A stretch of 44,281 nt of DNA from Candidatus Obscuribacterales bacterium (GCA_020050835.1 JAGVKB010000004.1:1-44281), one strand, 5' to 3'; shown: positions 27,001-35,593, numbered from the stretch's first letter. Notes: a model not told the origin generated them from the letters alone. Translations and numbers: made by a program.

Positions 27001-30000
27001 CAATCAGGTAATCGACGCCAACAATTATGGCAGCGGGTCTGCCGGTGATGTCCTACTACTTGCCGGCGCCGAGTTTACAACTAGCTCTACGATTGTGACA
27101 ACAAGCGGACCGTCGGCGATTGGCGGTTCAGTCATTTGGACTCTCGACAAGGAGATTAGAGCAGGAAAGGTCGGTGGTAGTGGCAATGGTGGAAGTATTC
27201 AATTCATTGCTTACGAAGGAAGCGGGCTGAACTCAGGGCAAGTAAAGGGCCCCGGCTCTCCCACTTCCGTCATAGATGTCAGCGGCGCAGGTGCTGGAAG
27301 TATGGGCAGCGTCATCATCGCTGCTGGCGACGATGATGCCAGCGGAGCCGATTCAATAAATATTGGTTCGGTGAATTCTTCTGGCGGTTCTGGTTCAGTC
27401 GGAGCAATCGATATTGCTACTTCCACCCCGCTTATGACCGCAGCAACCGTCCAAGTTGACTTTTCAAATGGCGTTAACACCGGCGGATTTGCAATCAATA
27501 GAAATACAGCGGCAATTCAAAATGCCTCGATCAATATGCAATCGCTTGTCTCGAATGGCGGTAGTGTAGTAGTTTTTGCCGGCAATAACATCACGGCTCT
27601 ACCGGTGGGGACTAATCCAAAGGTGGACAGCAGCCGTAGCACTGGGTCCGGCTCGGGCGGGAGCATTCTTATGGTTGCAGGGGTGTCGCCGCTTTCAATC
27701 AGTGGAACTGGTCTTAACATAAATATCGATGACGCTGTTGCTGCCAACGGCAATGGCACTGGAGCGCGAAACGGCGGTAACATTTCAGTCGTTGCCAGAG
27801 AAGGGATTACCTTACGCTCGCTATCGTCCAATGGTGCTGATACAGGTTCAGGCGGGCAGCTAAATATTGTTGCTGGTGCCTCATTCACGGTCACCAGCAC
27901 GAGTGTTAGCGTCAGCAGCCAGTCGCAAGCAGGTGGACTGATAGATATAACCGGGGGCGGAAATCCTGTAACGTCTCTGGGCGGCGCAAGCAACGGTAAT
28001 GGAAACAACCTGTTCCTGATAGCCTTTGAGGGTACAGTCGGAACCGTCAACTCTGGCGGTGTTCGAACTCATCCCGGCGGCACAATTATTACGGAAGGGC
28101 AGGGCAGCGGTAGCAACGGTAATGTAGTGATTGCGGCAGGCGATACTGATGGACCGGGCGGAACACCGGCGATCAGGATTGGCCTGATTGACACAGGCGG
28201 TGGAATTGGTGCTCAGGGAGGCACCGGTGGTGGCGGCACAATTCGCATTTCGACAGCTACCCCGGTAATTGTCGGTGGCACCGTTACGATCAGTCAATCT
28301 ACTGCAGCCATTTCATCGGGCACGTTCGACATCGGCACGAGTGCCGCGTCTATTCAAAATGGTAACTTTAGCAGTCAGAGCCTGTCCTCCAACGGTGCAG
28401 ATATTACTATAATTGCCGGAAATGACATTATCACTCCCGTAACAAATAACATTGTCGCCAGCCGTGCAGCAGGCACCGGTGGTGGCGGTAGCCTGTCCTT
28501 GACGGCCGGCGCGGCAGTTACGCCCTCCGACGGCTCTGCAACTATCTCCTCTATGAGTTCGGAGGCTGCCGGTGCCAGTGGTTTCTCTGCAGGCAATATT
28601 TCGGTTAGGGCCAAAGCTGGAATTGCAATTACTGGAACGCTTCCACCTGCAGGAACCAGCTCTATACTGGCCAGCGGCACAGGCAATGCTGCCGACGGTG
28701 ATATCAGTTTGCAAACTTTAGCTGGCGGCGTTTCAATTTTCGGCGATGTGATCGCCAATGGATTCCTGACCAGTGGGTCTGCAACCGGTTCTGGCGGAAG
28801 CGTCACTTTGACCAGTAACTCCGGTAGTGTCAGTATAGCGGCTACAAGGAGCGTCAACGGCTCCGGCAATGTTACTCTGCAAGCTGGAGCTGGTATCACA
28901 GTGGGCGACGGTGCTTCAATTGACGCCGGACGACTAACTGCCGCCGCCGAAAGCCAGCTGACGTTGCTCGGTGCAGGCACTGTCTTGCGTTCCGGATCTA
29001 TCGGCTTGGACACGTTTGTCATGGGCGGGGGAAGTGGGGATATCGAGATTGGCAATAACGTCAAAGCGACCTCGCGTGGTGGGTCAATTGGTGTACTTGC
29101 GTCGGTGGACATTGCGGTAGGGGCAAATGCGATTCTGAGTGCTCGGGCCGGTTACCTTTGGCTTAGTGCTGGTGACGACATCGCAATAGATGCTGGCGCT
29201 CAGCTGCAGTCGATTGGTAAGTTAAGTGATGCCGGTGGTTCGTTCACGACTTCAAATGGGGCCAGAATCGCTAACTACCAGGGTGGAGGAATTGGCGTCT
29301 ATGCTGGAATGTTGGCTACCAGCGTTCCGGATGCACTCAGTGCACAAATCGGTCAGCGCTCTACTGCAAACTCAATCTCGGTTGTGGGTACTTCTTTCGA
29401 CCAATCACTTCCGAGTTTGTTTGGTGGCTCCAGCATTGTGGGGCAGTTTACCTCCTTGAGCAAGAACTCTTTACTAAATCCGAGTCCATCGGATATAGAC
29501 CCGGCAAATGGCAACATGTATACCTTAAACGGGGGAGTGATCTCACTTGATCCTCCGGATCCGTTTAACAGTATTGTATTTACCGGAATCAGTCTGCTTT
29601 CAATCGGCCCCATCGCCTTGCCAGACGTGATAACGCCAACCATTGTTGACGCTGGCGGTAGTGGTGTCAGACCGGTTCGCGGTTTCGTCGTAGCCAGAGA
29701 GCAGTTGCCAACGAATGGACTAGTGCCGACTGATCTCACTCCCAGGGATGTTGGGCCGATCAGCCAACTTTACACCTACTGCCAACCGCGAACACTCTTG
29801 ATGCCGGTCAGTGCTAGCCAGGTGAAGGAGAGTGGTTGCGAGAGTTGGCGAGTGGCTGCCGGTCCCTGCCAGCCGTATTACATGGAGAACAGCTCCGGAG
29901 TTGCTATCATAGGCAGCCATGGTGCAACGCTTGCTGCGACCGGTCCAACTTCCGTTTCACTGCAAAGTGGAAAGATTGTAATCGTAGCTTCGGGCAAGGA

Positions 30001-31144
30001 AAGGTGCACAATTGAAACGGAAATGGGACAGATAACAGTTCCCAGCGAATGTGTCGCGATTGTTGAGAAGGCGCCCGGTGAGTCGACCCTGAAGGTGACA
30101 ACGATAGCAGGTGAGGCTGTTCAAGTCGCTCTATCGACTGGAGGGGGAACAACTGTTCCGGTTCGAGCTGCTTACGAGCTGTCATTTAACTTTGCCAAGC
30201 CAAAGCTTAATAGCATTGATGAACTGACGCATCAATCAAGTACAGACCGCAAGGCAGATAGTGCGGCGATCGGCATTGACCGGCGCAAGATTGATCCCTA
30301 CAGTGTTATGAATGACTTCGAGGCGTTCGAATGTAGATTTAATTGTGTGGAGTCTTTGAAAGGTGCGGAAGACGGTTCTTTGAAAGACTTTGTTTCCAAA
30401 CACTGGGGAGTTACAAGAGCAAGCTCGATGCTACCGGTTGAGTATCGTAACACATCGCTTCGACAGGCAGTCTTGTTGAGTTCCGAGGAACTAGACTGTT
30501 ATCAGCTGAGCGGTGCTGGCAATGACGCCGGCATGTCCCCGAATCATGCCGATGTTATGCGAACGTGGATCAGCGATTCCGCAGAGATTCGTTATCTCGA
30601 GCCGGTCAACCTCTCAATCGGTGAGGAAGCATCATTTACGATTGGGTCCGGTGAAGTCCTTGTATTGGCTCGACAGAAAGTAATCCTCAAATCTGGCAAT
30701 CATATTTTCTCGATAGCACCAGGAACAATTGCTCTAGTTAAGCATGATGGAGAGCTGACAAAAGTTCGAAATCTTTGTGAAACGAAGCTAAAGTCGATCG
30801 AAACCACAGTATTCAATCGCCGAGTACTCCTAACGGCGGGAATGGAGATAATTTTCGGGAACAAGCACTCTGACTTTAGCAAACATATCGGTGATGCTAT
30901 GGCTCGACGTGACATTCAGAGAACTGATTTTAGCGATGGTCAGGCAATCATGGTATCGGATATCAATCTAGTAACTCTCATGAACAACTCTTCTCTGCTC
31001 AAGCAGATCATTAACAGCCGGGTGAAATCAAATCGTGCGGTTTCTGAACGAATTATGCTTATGGCTGCTTGCTTGCATCTAGTAACTGGCAAGCGCGGAC
31101 CATACATGACTGCTCCTTACATAATGGCAACCAATCCGCGGTAG
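24050..31144 (+). CDS. Giant beta-helix surface protein with signal peptide and FecR-like C-terminus
   Basis: 2364 residues from ATG 24050 (MSPVISAHLGF). The hydrophobic core at residues 14-28 and VWA-QE at 30-34 make a signal peptide; no strong ribosome binding site is seen, and in-frame starts at 23762, 23849 and 24089 remain possible. A first exported domain (about 35-160) is followed by ~1700 residues of Gly/Ser/Asn-rich beta-helix coils, including four ~275-residue long-period repeats. I see no clear TPS (two-partner secretion) motif. From about 29160 the sequence matches the end of giant protein 1: the last coil (QGGGIGVYAG), a VISLDPP junction, GPCQPYY, a FecR-like segment (GQITVPSECVAIVE), a second one (SIAPGTIALVKHDG), and the tail NLVTLMNNSSLL. 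A CPAC pair lies at 25808-25819. Probable exported surface adhesin. The histidine kinase follows after 66 nt. Confidence 0.9.
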   Translation: MSPVISAHLGFVRMIALLIVLAIISQPVAVWAQEVPASSESAVAAQISPVLGANHLDLHSETANIAANNTHPANIVIGGELGTTGTVTGGESYSVNPGQLVTQAQYLALQQVLATGSQTLLIGGNGAASSGFATLTPAATASLASLSIPANVAVHSIGFSADSPFNVTGSGNIQGALYAMQTGAGVSAVLNFGSLNVGASGLISGYLPSVLGSNSSFFASSGLDINVVHNLVNSGTITTPGTLSVNTGGSIFNQSLAGTQAVMSAESINLAVNMSSLVNTGLMQALQNVNITGAATGNLKIDNTGGVLQALNGNINLRDKLFNGSGNTAFLGGDVLSRELNMFGGAGNVLLNANNVSGLVSASGYGIQLHAEKLTTASLVATGDPLITSNTSHTIAGDIVTNGNPLTIIAKQDISGGAGFRIDTSAATGSGGEILLVAGAEFQPGAAADTLEITGRSGLGGSINLPNLLAFDSRGGTDAGTQNANGGNQTLIAYANSPGGTSGGEITVTPKDLLTFFPLTTGGDGTGTNGNLLIISEGTNTLGNQNDVTVPHINTSGGSGGGGTITIATATPEISGFVNPVIIINDCPACAEQGAIISGSFSPDFASITNSSIFVREFVSNGANISVFAGDGFNLFTPSGLNTLVSASRVNGDGPGGNILVLAALSDSATDRQLGQDDIEFLANANGAGAGGNINLISRADIDFDHVVSIGADTGNGGEILIVAGAEVAVMASTVTITGQSSFGGDLDGDGSHPTLGTTVQSLGGTSNGSGGDISLIAFEGMTGDADSGRIRTHPGAFVTSNGRGIGSNGNIVLAAGDDDAGPPVFSIDIGLLGSGLAASTAAGGAIRVATSTPQIVGGSVVISALDGSSVGSFAIDTSQSAIQAASVRHGRQFSNGGDITLIAGENIVSRAGFTDNDLKATRTFGSGSGGNVLVLAGAASAATEGNIALGGAASWTASAGAAGKINIIARGNLQLANTVFGQANQVIDANNYGSGSAGDVLLLAGAEFTTSSTIVTTSGPSAIGGSVIWTLDKEIRAGKVGGSGNGGSIQFIAYEGSGLNSGQVKGPGSPTSVIDVSGAGAGSMGSVIIAAGDDDASGADSINIGSVNSSGGSGSVGAIDIATSTPLMTAATVQVDFSNGVNTGGFAINRNTAAIQNASINMQSLVSNGGSVVVFAGNNITALPVGTNPKVDSSRSTGSGSGGSILMVAGVSPLSISGTGLNINIDDAVAANGNGTGARNGGNISVVAREGITLRSLSSNGADTGSGGQLNIVAGASFTVTSTSVSVSSQSQAGGLIDITGGGNPVTSLGGASNGNGNNLFLIAFEGTVGTVNSGGVRTHPGGTIITEGQGSGSNGNVVIAAGDTDGPGGTPAIRIGLIDTGGGIGAQGGTGGGGTIRISTATPVIVGGTVTISQSTAAISSGTFDIGTSAASIQNGNFSSQSLSSNGADITIIAGNDIITPVTNNIVASRAAGTGGGGSLSLTAGAAVTPSDGSATISSMSSEAAGASGFSAGNISVRAKAGIAITGTLPPAGTSSILASGTGNAADGDISLQTLAGGVSIFGDVIANGFLTSGSATGSGGSVTLTSNSGSVSIAATRSVNGSGNVTLQAGAGITVGDGASIDAGRLTAAAESQLTLLGAGTVLRSGSIGLDTFVMGGGSGDIEIGNNVKATSRGGSIGVLASVDIAVGANAILSARAGYLWLSAGDDIAIDAGAQLQSIGKLSDAGGSFTTSNGARIANYQGGGIGVYAGMLATSVPDALSAQIGQRSTANSISVVGTSFDQSLPSLFGGSSIVGQFTSLSKNSLLNPSPSDIDPANGNMYTLNGGVISLDPPDPFNSIVFTGISLLSIGPIALPDVITPTIVDAGGSGVRPVRGFVVAREQLPTNGLVPTDLTPRDVGPISQLYTYCQPRTLLMPVSASQVKESGCESWRVAAGPCQPYYMENSSGVAIIGSHGATLAATGPTSVSLQSGKIVIVASGKERCTIETEMGQITVPSECVAIVEKAPGESTLKVTTIAGEAVQVALSTGGGTTVPVRAAYELSFNFAKPKLNSIDELTHQSSTDRKADSAAIGIDRRKIDPYSVMNDFEAFECRFNCVESLKGAEDGSLKDFVSKHWGVTRASSMLPVEYRNTSLRQAVLLSSEELDCYQLSGAGNDAGMSPNHADVMRTWISDSAEIRYLEPVNLSIGEEASFTIGSGEVLVLARQKVILKSGNHIFSIAPGTIALVKHDGELTKVRNLCETKLKSIETTVFNRRVLLTAGMEIIFGNKHSDFSKHIGDAMARRDIQRTDFSDGQAIMVSDINLVTLMNNSSLLKQIINSRVKSNRAVSERIMLMAACLHLVTGKRGPYMTAPYIMATNPR
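25637..28930 (+). repeat. Four ~275-residue repeats in giant protein 2
   Basis: A landmark strand (GNIVLAAGDDDAG in copy 2) recurs at 25637 (diverged), 26477, 27305 and 28118; spacings are 840, 828 and 813 nt. Each unit also carries IATSTP, a GGDITLIAGENI-type strand, GSGSGGNVLVLAGA and a SLGGxSNGxGxxxxLIAFEG strand. Copies 2-4 hold an acidic GDDDA or GDTDG turn that could bind a cation. The outer boundaries are approximate. Confidence 0.75.
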
Positions 31145-31210
31145 GAGTTAAGGTAGAGTCTGAGAGATGTACTGGCCGGTTGGTGCGGTGCACGTAATCA
31201 CAATGGGTCA

Positions 31211-33427
31211 ATGAATGCGTTTTGGAGGTACGGTAAGCTGACAAAGGCGAAACCACAACTGCAGCTCAAGCTGGCTCACAAAGGATTGATACTCGTTTGC
31301 TTACCGTTGTTTTTCGAGTTGGTCTTCGTTGCTGTGCTGGGAATGCTTCTCGAGCAGGCTGATAATGCTCGCAGTAAAGAAGTCCGCTCGAAATCGATCA
31401 TTGCTCAGGCAAGTGAGCTGATAAAGCTCTCGCATGATGCTTCCTCTGGACCGGTGAATTATGGATTTACCGGCGCTCAAGAGGTATTGGAGTCATATGA
31501 CAATGCAGTGAAAGAGTTCCCAGTTTTGTTTAGAACTCTCAAGGAGCTTACTAAGGACAATCCGGTCGAACTTGCGATGGTAACGGCAGCTGAGACCGAT
31601 GGAACTAAGGCTGTGTCGATGCTTACTGAGTATCGGAGCTTGATCGAAAATGAAGACAGGGTCGGACTGATGCGCGAGATCGAGCTAAAGGGTCCCGCAA
31701 TCCGCAAGCTGCTCGATCGTTTTTCAGTGGATCTAAGAAGCTTGATGAGCTTGGAGCAGCAGGTTGAAAAGGCAAGCCCCGAAGCGGAGTCACACTGGCG
31801 GGCGCTGGTCAGCAAGTGCCTGCTGGGTGGCACGTTTGTAAACATTGCGCTGGCAATGTACATGGCAATCTTTTTCATTACTAATGTGGTGAACAGGCTT
31901 CTCACTCTTACCGACAACTCCCTGAGACTGGGCAAAGGGGAGAAGTTGAATGTGCCGCTGCAAGGCAACGATGAGATCGCCATTCTGGATCGATGCTTTC
32001 ACGAAATGGCTAGGGAACTGGCCGAATCAGATGAGAAGGAACGCGCAATTCTGGAGAACACGCTCGACGTAATCTGCACGATCGACGCCGAAGGCAAGTT
32101 CTCGAAGGTGAGTCCGACTTCCGAAAGGGTTCTTGGATATACTCCCGAGGAGCTGATCGGCACAAGTTACACGAGTTTGCTGGTGTCTGAGGAAGTTCTG
32201 AGGAGCCAGAGTGAAATGGAGAAGGCGATGAAAAGCAATAGTCGCGTCTCGTTTGAAAACACAGTGATTCATAAGAGCGGACTGCGGATTAACGTACTGT
32301 GGTCGGTCTATAGGTCTGTGCAAGATCAGTCGGTATTTTGTGTGGCTCACGACATTACGACACGAAAAATGGCGGAGAATGCTTTGCGGGCAAGTGAAGC
32401 CAGGACGCGGGCCATACTAGAAGGAATGCCAGCTGGATTACTCATTTTGACTCCCATCGGAGTGATCGAGCAGACTAATCCCAAAGTCGAAGAGATGCTT
32501 GGTTATAGCGCCGTCGATCTAATGGGAAAGGGCCTTGTATGGTTGCTACATAATCATCCGAATCAAACCTTCTCCGGCTTCATGAATGCGCTCCGGCAGA
32601 AGGAAATTGATGGCATCAGCCATTGGGCGTTCATTCGTAGCAACGGATCGCTGCTCTCCACTGAGATGTCGATCAAGGAGTTTGCGTCCAGTGACGGTCC
32701 ACGGTTGCTGGCTATTATTCTGGATGTGTCTGAGCGGCAGAAGTTCGAGAAGCTCAAGAAGGAGTTTGTTTCGATGGTAAGCCATGAACTCAGAACACCT
32801 CTTACATCGATTCGTGGATCACTAGGCTTGGTCAATGTTGGTGTTTTTGGTCAAGTGCCTCAGCGCGCTAGCGAAGCCATTCTCGAAGCTGAGAAGGCAA
32901 GCGTCAGGTTGGTCAATCTGATAAACGACCTGCTCGATCTGCAGAAGCTGGAAAGCGGTCAGTTCGAGATGCACTTCGACAAAGTTAAGATATCTTCGGT
33001 GGTCGAGCGTTCATTGGAATCAGTGCGTGGCTTCGCCGATCAGCACAATATCAGAATTGATGTCGATGCGGCGGAGTCAAGCGTTCAGGCGGATGAAGAC
33101 AGGTTGGTTCAAGTGCTAGTCAATTTGCTGTCAAATGCAATCAAGTTCTCACCGGCTGGAGAGCAAGTTATGGTAAAGGTGGCGAAAATGGACGAGTCAG
33201 TGCGCTTTCAGGTTCAGGACCACGGACGAGGAATTCCAGCTTCTCATAAAGACTTGATTTTTGAACGTTTTCAACAGATCGAGCAGTCTGATTCGCGTGA
33301 GAAAGGTGGTACTGGCTTGGGTCTGGCAATATGCAAAGAGATTATTGAACGCCATGGCGGCGTTATTGGCGTGGAAAGTGTGGAAGGGAAAGGAAGTACC
33401 TTTTGGTATCAGGTTCCCGGAGCTTAG
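31211..33427 (+). CDS. Membrane sensor histidine kinase with two PAS domains
   Basis: 738 residues. Membrane segments at about 25-47 and 203-225 enclose a ~155-residue extracytoplasmic helical sensor domain of CHASE3-like look. Then come HAMP (226-278), PAS (279-387, ICTIDAEGKFSKVSP), a second PAS (399-509), HisKA with phospho-acceptor His525 (SHELRTPLTSIRGSL), and the ATPase domain with N-box (LLSNAIKFS), G1 (DHGRGIP, 670-676) and G2 (GGTGLGLAI, 699-707). There is no receiver domain of its own. The ATG at 31211 has only a weak ribosome binding site. The stop overlaps that of the convergent OmpR-type regulator by 4 nt. It is the natural partner of the CheY-HPt-OmpR operon on the other strand, which is inference from position. 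The gap from the giant protein (66 nt) allows co-transcription with it. Confidence 0.93.
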   Translation: MNAFWRYGKLTKAKPQLQLKLAHKGLILVCLPLFFELVFVAVLGMLLEQADNARSKEVRSKSIIAQASELIKLSHDASSGPVNYGFTGAQEVLESYDNAVKEFPVLFRTLKELTKDNPVELAMVTAAETDGTKAVSMLTEYRSLIENEDRVGLMREIELKGPAIRKLLDRFSVDLRSLMSLEQQVEKASPEAESHWRALVSKCLLGGTFVNIALAMYMAIFFITNVVNRLLTLTDNSLRLGKGEKLNVPLQGNDEIAILDRCFHEMARELAESDEKERAILENTLDVICTIDAEGKFSKVSPTSERVLGYTPEELIGTSYTSLLVSEEVLRSQSEMEKAMKSNSRVSFENTVIHKSGLRINVLWSVYRSVQDQSVFCVAHDITTRKMAENALRASEARTRAILEGMPAGLLILTPIGVIEQTNPKVEEMLGYSAVDLMGKGLVWLLHNHPNQTFSGFMNALRQKEIDGISHWAFIRSNGSLLSTEMSIKEFASSDGPRLLAIILDVSERQKFEKLKKEFVSMVSHELRTPLTSIRGSLGLVNVGVFGQVPQRASEAILEAEKASVRLVNLINDLLDLQKLESGQFEMHFDKVKISSVVERSLESVRGFADQHNIRIDVDAAESSVQADEDRLVQVLVNLLSNAIKFSPAGEQVMVKVAKMDESVRFQVQDHGRGIPASHKDLIFERFQQIEQSDSREKGGTGLGLAICKEIIERHGGVIGVESVEGKGSTFWYQVPGA

Positions 33428-34113
33428 GACTTGTCTAGGTCGCCAGATTCGAGCATATACCCCAGGCGTGACACAGTGCTAATTAACGATGGTTGTCCGG
33501 GACGATCCGTCTTCTGTCTAATTCGCTTAACGAAAGTACGAACACTGTCCGGAACTATCATCGACTCCGATGGCCATACTCTCGCCGTTAATGCTTCGGT
33601 GCTGAATACTTGGTCTGGGTGCCGCATGAAAAATTCCAGAAGAGTAAACTCGGCCGGCTGCAATTGAACATGCTTGCCTGCAACGGTCACCTTGAACATC
33701 TTGGGGTCGAGTTCGATGTCGCGAATTTTTAGCCTGGACTCTGTCAATTCCGGCTGTCTGCGGAGCAAAGCTCGAATTCGTGCAGCTAGCTCTCTAGACT
33801 CGAATGGCTTAGTGAGATAGTCGTCTGCTCCGGCATCAAGACCGGCCTCTTTGTGTTCTAGTTGGCTCATCGCGGTAAGCATTAAGATAGCCGTCTTACC
33901 CCCTGAAGCGCGATACTGCTTCAGTACATCTACTCCGGGTAGTCCTGGTAATCCCCAGTCTAGAATGATCAGGTCATACTCGTTAAATCTCAGCTGCGTC
34001 AGAGCTTCGTGCCCGTTCGGAACCATGTCGCTAGTATGGCGCATCGATGCCACCACTTGTCTAATCAACTCGGTGAAAAACTGATCATCCTCAACAACAA
34101 GTATCTTTGCCAT
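33424..34113 (-). CDS. OmpR/PhoB-type response regulator
   Basis: 229 residues. The receiver domain is at 1-120, with acidic pocket E8-D9-D10, phospho-acceptor Asp52 (LIILDWGLPG), the switch Thr at about 80 and Lys102 (DDYLTKPFE). A winged-helix DNA-binding domain of OmpR type covers about 130-225 (EFTLLEFFMRHPDQVFS, RTFVKRIRQKTD, STVSRLGYML). It should activate or repress genes when phosphorylated. It is the last gene of a three-gene minus-strand operon, 36 nt after the HPt gene, and is tail to tail with the histidine kinase. Targets are unknown; the neighbouring surface-protein genes are obvious candidates. Confidence 0.93.
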   Translation of the reverse strand: MAKILVVEDDQFFTELIRQVVASMRHTSDMVPNGHEALTQLRFNEYDLIILDWGLPGLPGVDVLKQYRASGGKTAILMLTAMSQLEHKEAGLDAGADDYLTKPFESRELAARIRALLRRQPELTESRLKIRDIELDPKMFKVTVAGKHVQLQPAEFTLLEFFMRHPDQVFSTEALTARVWPSESMIVPDSVRTFVKRIRQKTDRPGQPSLISTVSRLGYMLESGDLDKS

Positions 34114-34149
34114 CTTAGACCACTCAATTGCTCGCGATAAGTCGGAACG

Positions 34150-34476
34150 TCAGCATTTATTACTCTCGGCTGATTCGACCTCTGCCTTGAGACGATCGAG
34201 TAGCGTCTGCCAGGCAGAAATCATTCTAGTGTCCGGCGTAGTCTCGTGCTTCTTAACGGACAGACAGATTCTCTCGCAAGCTCGTCCCAACTTCGATATC
34301 GTCGGGTAGCCGCAAGTGCCGCCCGCTCCTGCGAACCAATGAAATCGGTGGATCATCTCTTCGACGTCGTCTGGTTGGGTCGCCGCGGACTTCATATGAT
34401 TCAGGCAATCCTCGGTTTCTTGACAGTAACGCTTGGCTTGACTGAAGAAGAGGTCCACTAATTGTTTATTCATCAT
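34150..34476 (-). CDS. HPt (histidine phosphotransfer) domain protein
   Basis: 108 residues, a single HPt four-helix domain. The active motif is H46-W-F-A-G-A-G-G-T-C-G-Y, matching the HxxxGxxGTxGY pattern of HPt proteins, followed by the ISKLGRACE helix. The ATG at 34476 has GGAG 9 nt upstream; a second ATG at 34473 is possible. It would shuttle phosphate between receiver domains, here most simply between the CheY-like protein encoded 37 nt upstream and the OmpR-type regulator 36 nt downstream. It is cytoplasmic. Confidence 0.85.
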   Translation of the reverse strand: MMNKQLVDLFFSQAKRYCQETEDCLNHMKSAATQPDDVEEMIHRFHWFAGAGGTCGYPTISKLGRACERICLSVKKHETTPDTRMISAWQTLLDRLKAEVESAESNKC

Positions 34477-34513
34477 AGACTTTAACTCCAGTCAGTTTAG
34501 CTGACTTGCTTGA

Positions 34514-34882
34514 TTAGGGAGTGGCAAGCAAGTTCTTGAGCGCTCCAGGCAATTCACGCGGGTCGAATGGCTTGACTAAAACGCCAACTGCCCCCAATTC
34601 CTTGAGCCTGTCTACTTCGCTCTTCAATACTTTGGCGGTCAGAAAGACGATTGGAATGTCCTTTGTGCTGGCTTCGCTTCTCAGTGCAGCCATTGTAGAC
34701 ACTCCGTCCATAACTGGCATCATCACATCTAGAAGAATTGCATCAGGCTTTTCCGATTGAGCGATTGTGATGCCAACCTCGCCACGATTTGCTTCAACAA
34801 CTTCCAAACCGCCTATCTCGGAAAGACTTACGCGTATGATGCTCCTAATGACGTCATCGTCCTCGATAACCAGTATCTTCAT
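34514..34882 (-). CDS. Single-domain CheY-like response regulator
   Basis: 122 residues from ATG 34882 (MKILVIEDDD); the frame stays open to 34930, but the longer form adds a non-conserved stretch. There is no clear ribosome binding site at either start. The receiver has E7-D8-D9, phospho-acceptor Asp52 (ILLDVMMPVMDG), Thr82 (FLTAK) and Lys104 (VLVKPFDP). No output domain is present, so it acts by phosphotransfer or protein contact. It is the first gene of the CheY-HPt-OmpR operon and divergent from the YbjQ-family gene. Confidence 0.92.
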   Translation of the reverse strand: MKILVIEDDDVIRSIIRVSLSEIGGLEVVEANRGEVGITIAQSEKPDAILLDVMMPVMDGVSTMAALRSEASTKDIPIVFLTAKVLKSEVDRLKELGAVGVLVKPFDPRELPGALKNLLATP

Positions 34883-35077
34883 TACGATAAATACGTGTCT
34901 CTCTGCTATTGTCCCTTGATTCTGTACCACGTATCTGAAGTCTTGAAACCCCGATACTTATACGCCTGAAGGTCGGGCGCTTTAGTTCAAATGCTGTCGC
35001 CTCGAGTTTTACTTGGTCAATCTTCCGGGCACATTGGCGAAGGATGCTGAATCATTTCGTTTCATTGGAGGATTGTC

Positions 35078-35593
35078 ATGGACAAGAGATTGCTGGCAGT
35101 GGCAGTGCAGCTCTTGGTGCTGACTTCGGTTCAATGTGCGTTTTCGAGACCTGCTGTCAGTAAAGGCACACGCGCGATTGCAGATCAATCTGACGAGTCT
35201 GCAACTGACGTGACACCTGCAGTTATTACACCAGCTACACAGACCTATGTGCTAGCAACCACTACGCCCAGTATCGATGGTTACCGAGTGAAGGAATACA
35301 AGGGATTCGTCAGGGGTGTAATGGTAAGACAGCCAACCGTCGGGCAGGGACTTGCTGCCAATTTAGAGCGAATCGTAGGCGGTAAAGTCGGAGCATATCT
35401 GGCGATGTGTGATACGGGGCGGCAGCAAGCATATGATCTTTGCGTGGAGCATGCCAGATTGCTGGGAGCAAATGCGGTGCTAGGCATGGCCTACGACAGC
35501 ACGGCATTTGAACATGGCGATGATCTGGAAGTCGAGATTGTTTGCTATGGGACCGCAGTTGTGATTGAGCCTATCAACAAATCCTCGAAATAA
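35078..35593 (+). CDS. Exported YbjQ/UPF0145-family protein
   Basis: 171 residues. ATG 35078 has GGAGG 6 nt upstream. A hydrophobic N-terminus (LLAVAVQLLVLTSVQC) looks like a signal peptide; the Cys at 20 lacks a canonical lipobox. A ~35-residue Ala/Thr-rich linker leads to a YbjQ (DUF74) domain at about 58-166: TTPSIDGYRV, KGFVRGVMV, then HARLLGANAVLGMAYD and a final VVIEP strand. Family members form small pentameric rings and are usually cytoplasmic proteins of about 105 residues with no settled role, although a heavy-metal-binding label is used in databases. An exported version is unusual. Divergent from the phosphorelay operon. Confidence 0.85.
   Translation: MDKRLLAVAVQLLVLTSVQCAFSRPAVSKGTRAIADQSDESATDVTPAVITPATQTYVLATTTPSIDGYRVKEYKGFVRGVMVRQPTVGQGLAANLERIVGGKVGAYLAMCDTGRQQAYDLCVEHARLLGANAVLGMAYDSTAFEHGDDLEVEIVCYGTAVVIEPINKSSK

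Noticed and set aside
25637-28930. CRISPR-like periodicity
   Set aside because: The repeats are long, coding and diverged, without short identical repeats or spacers.
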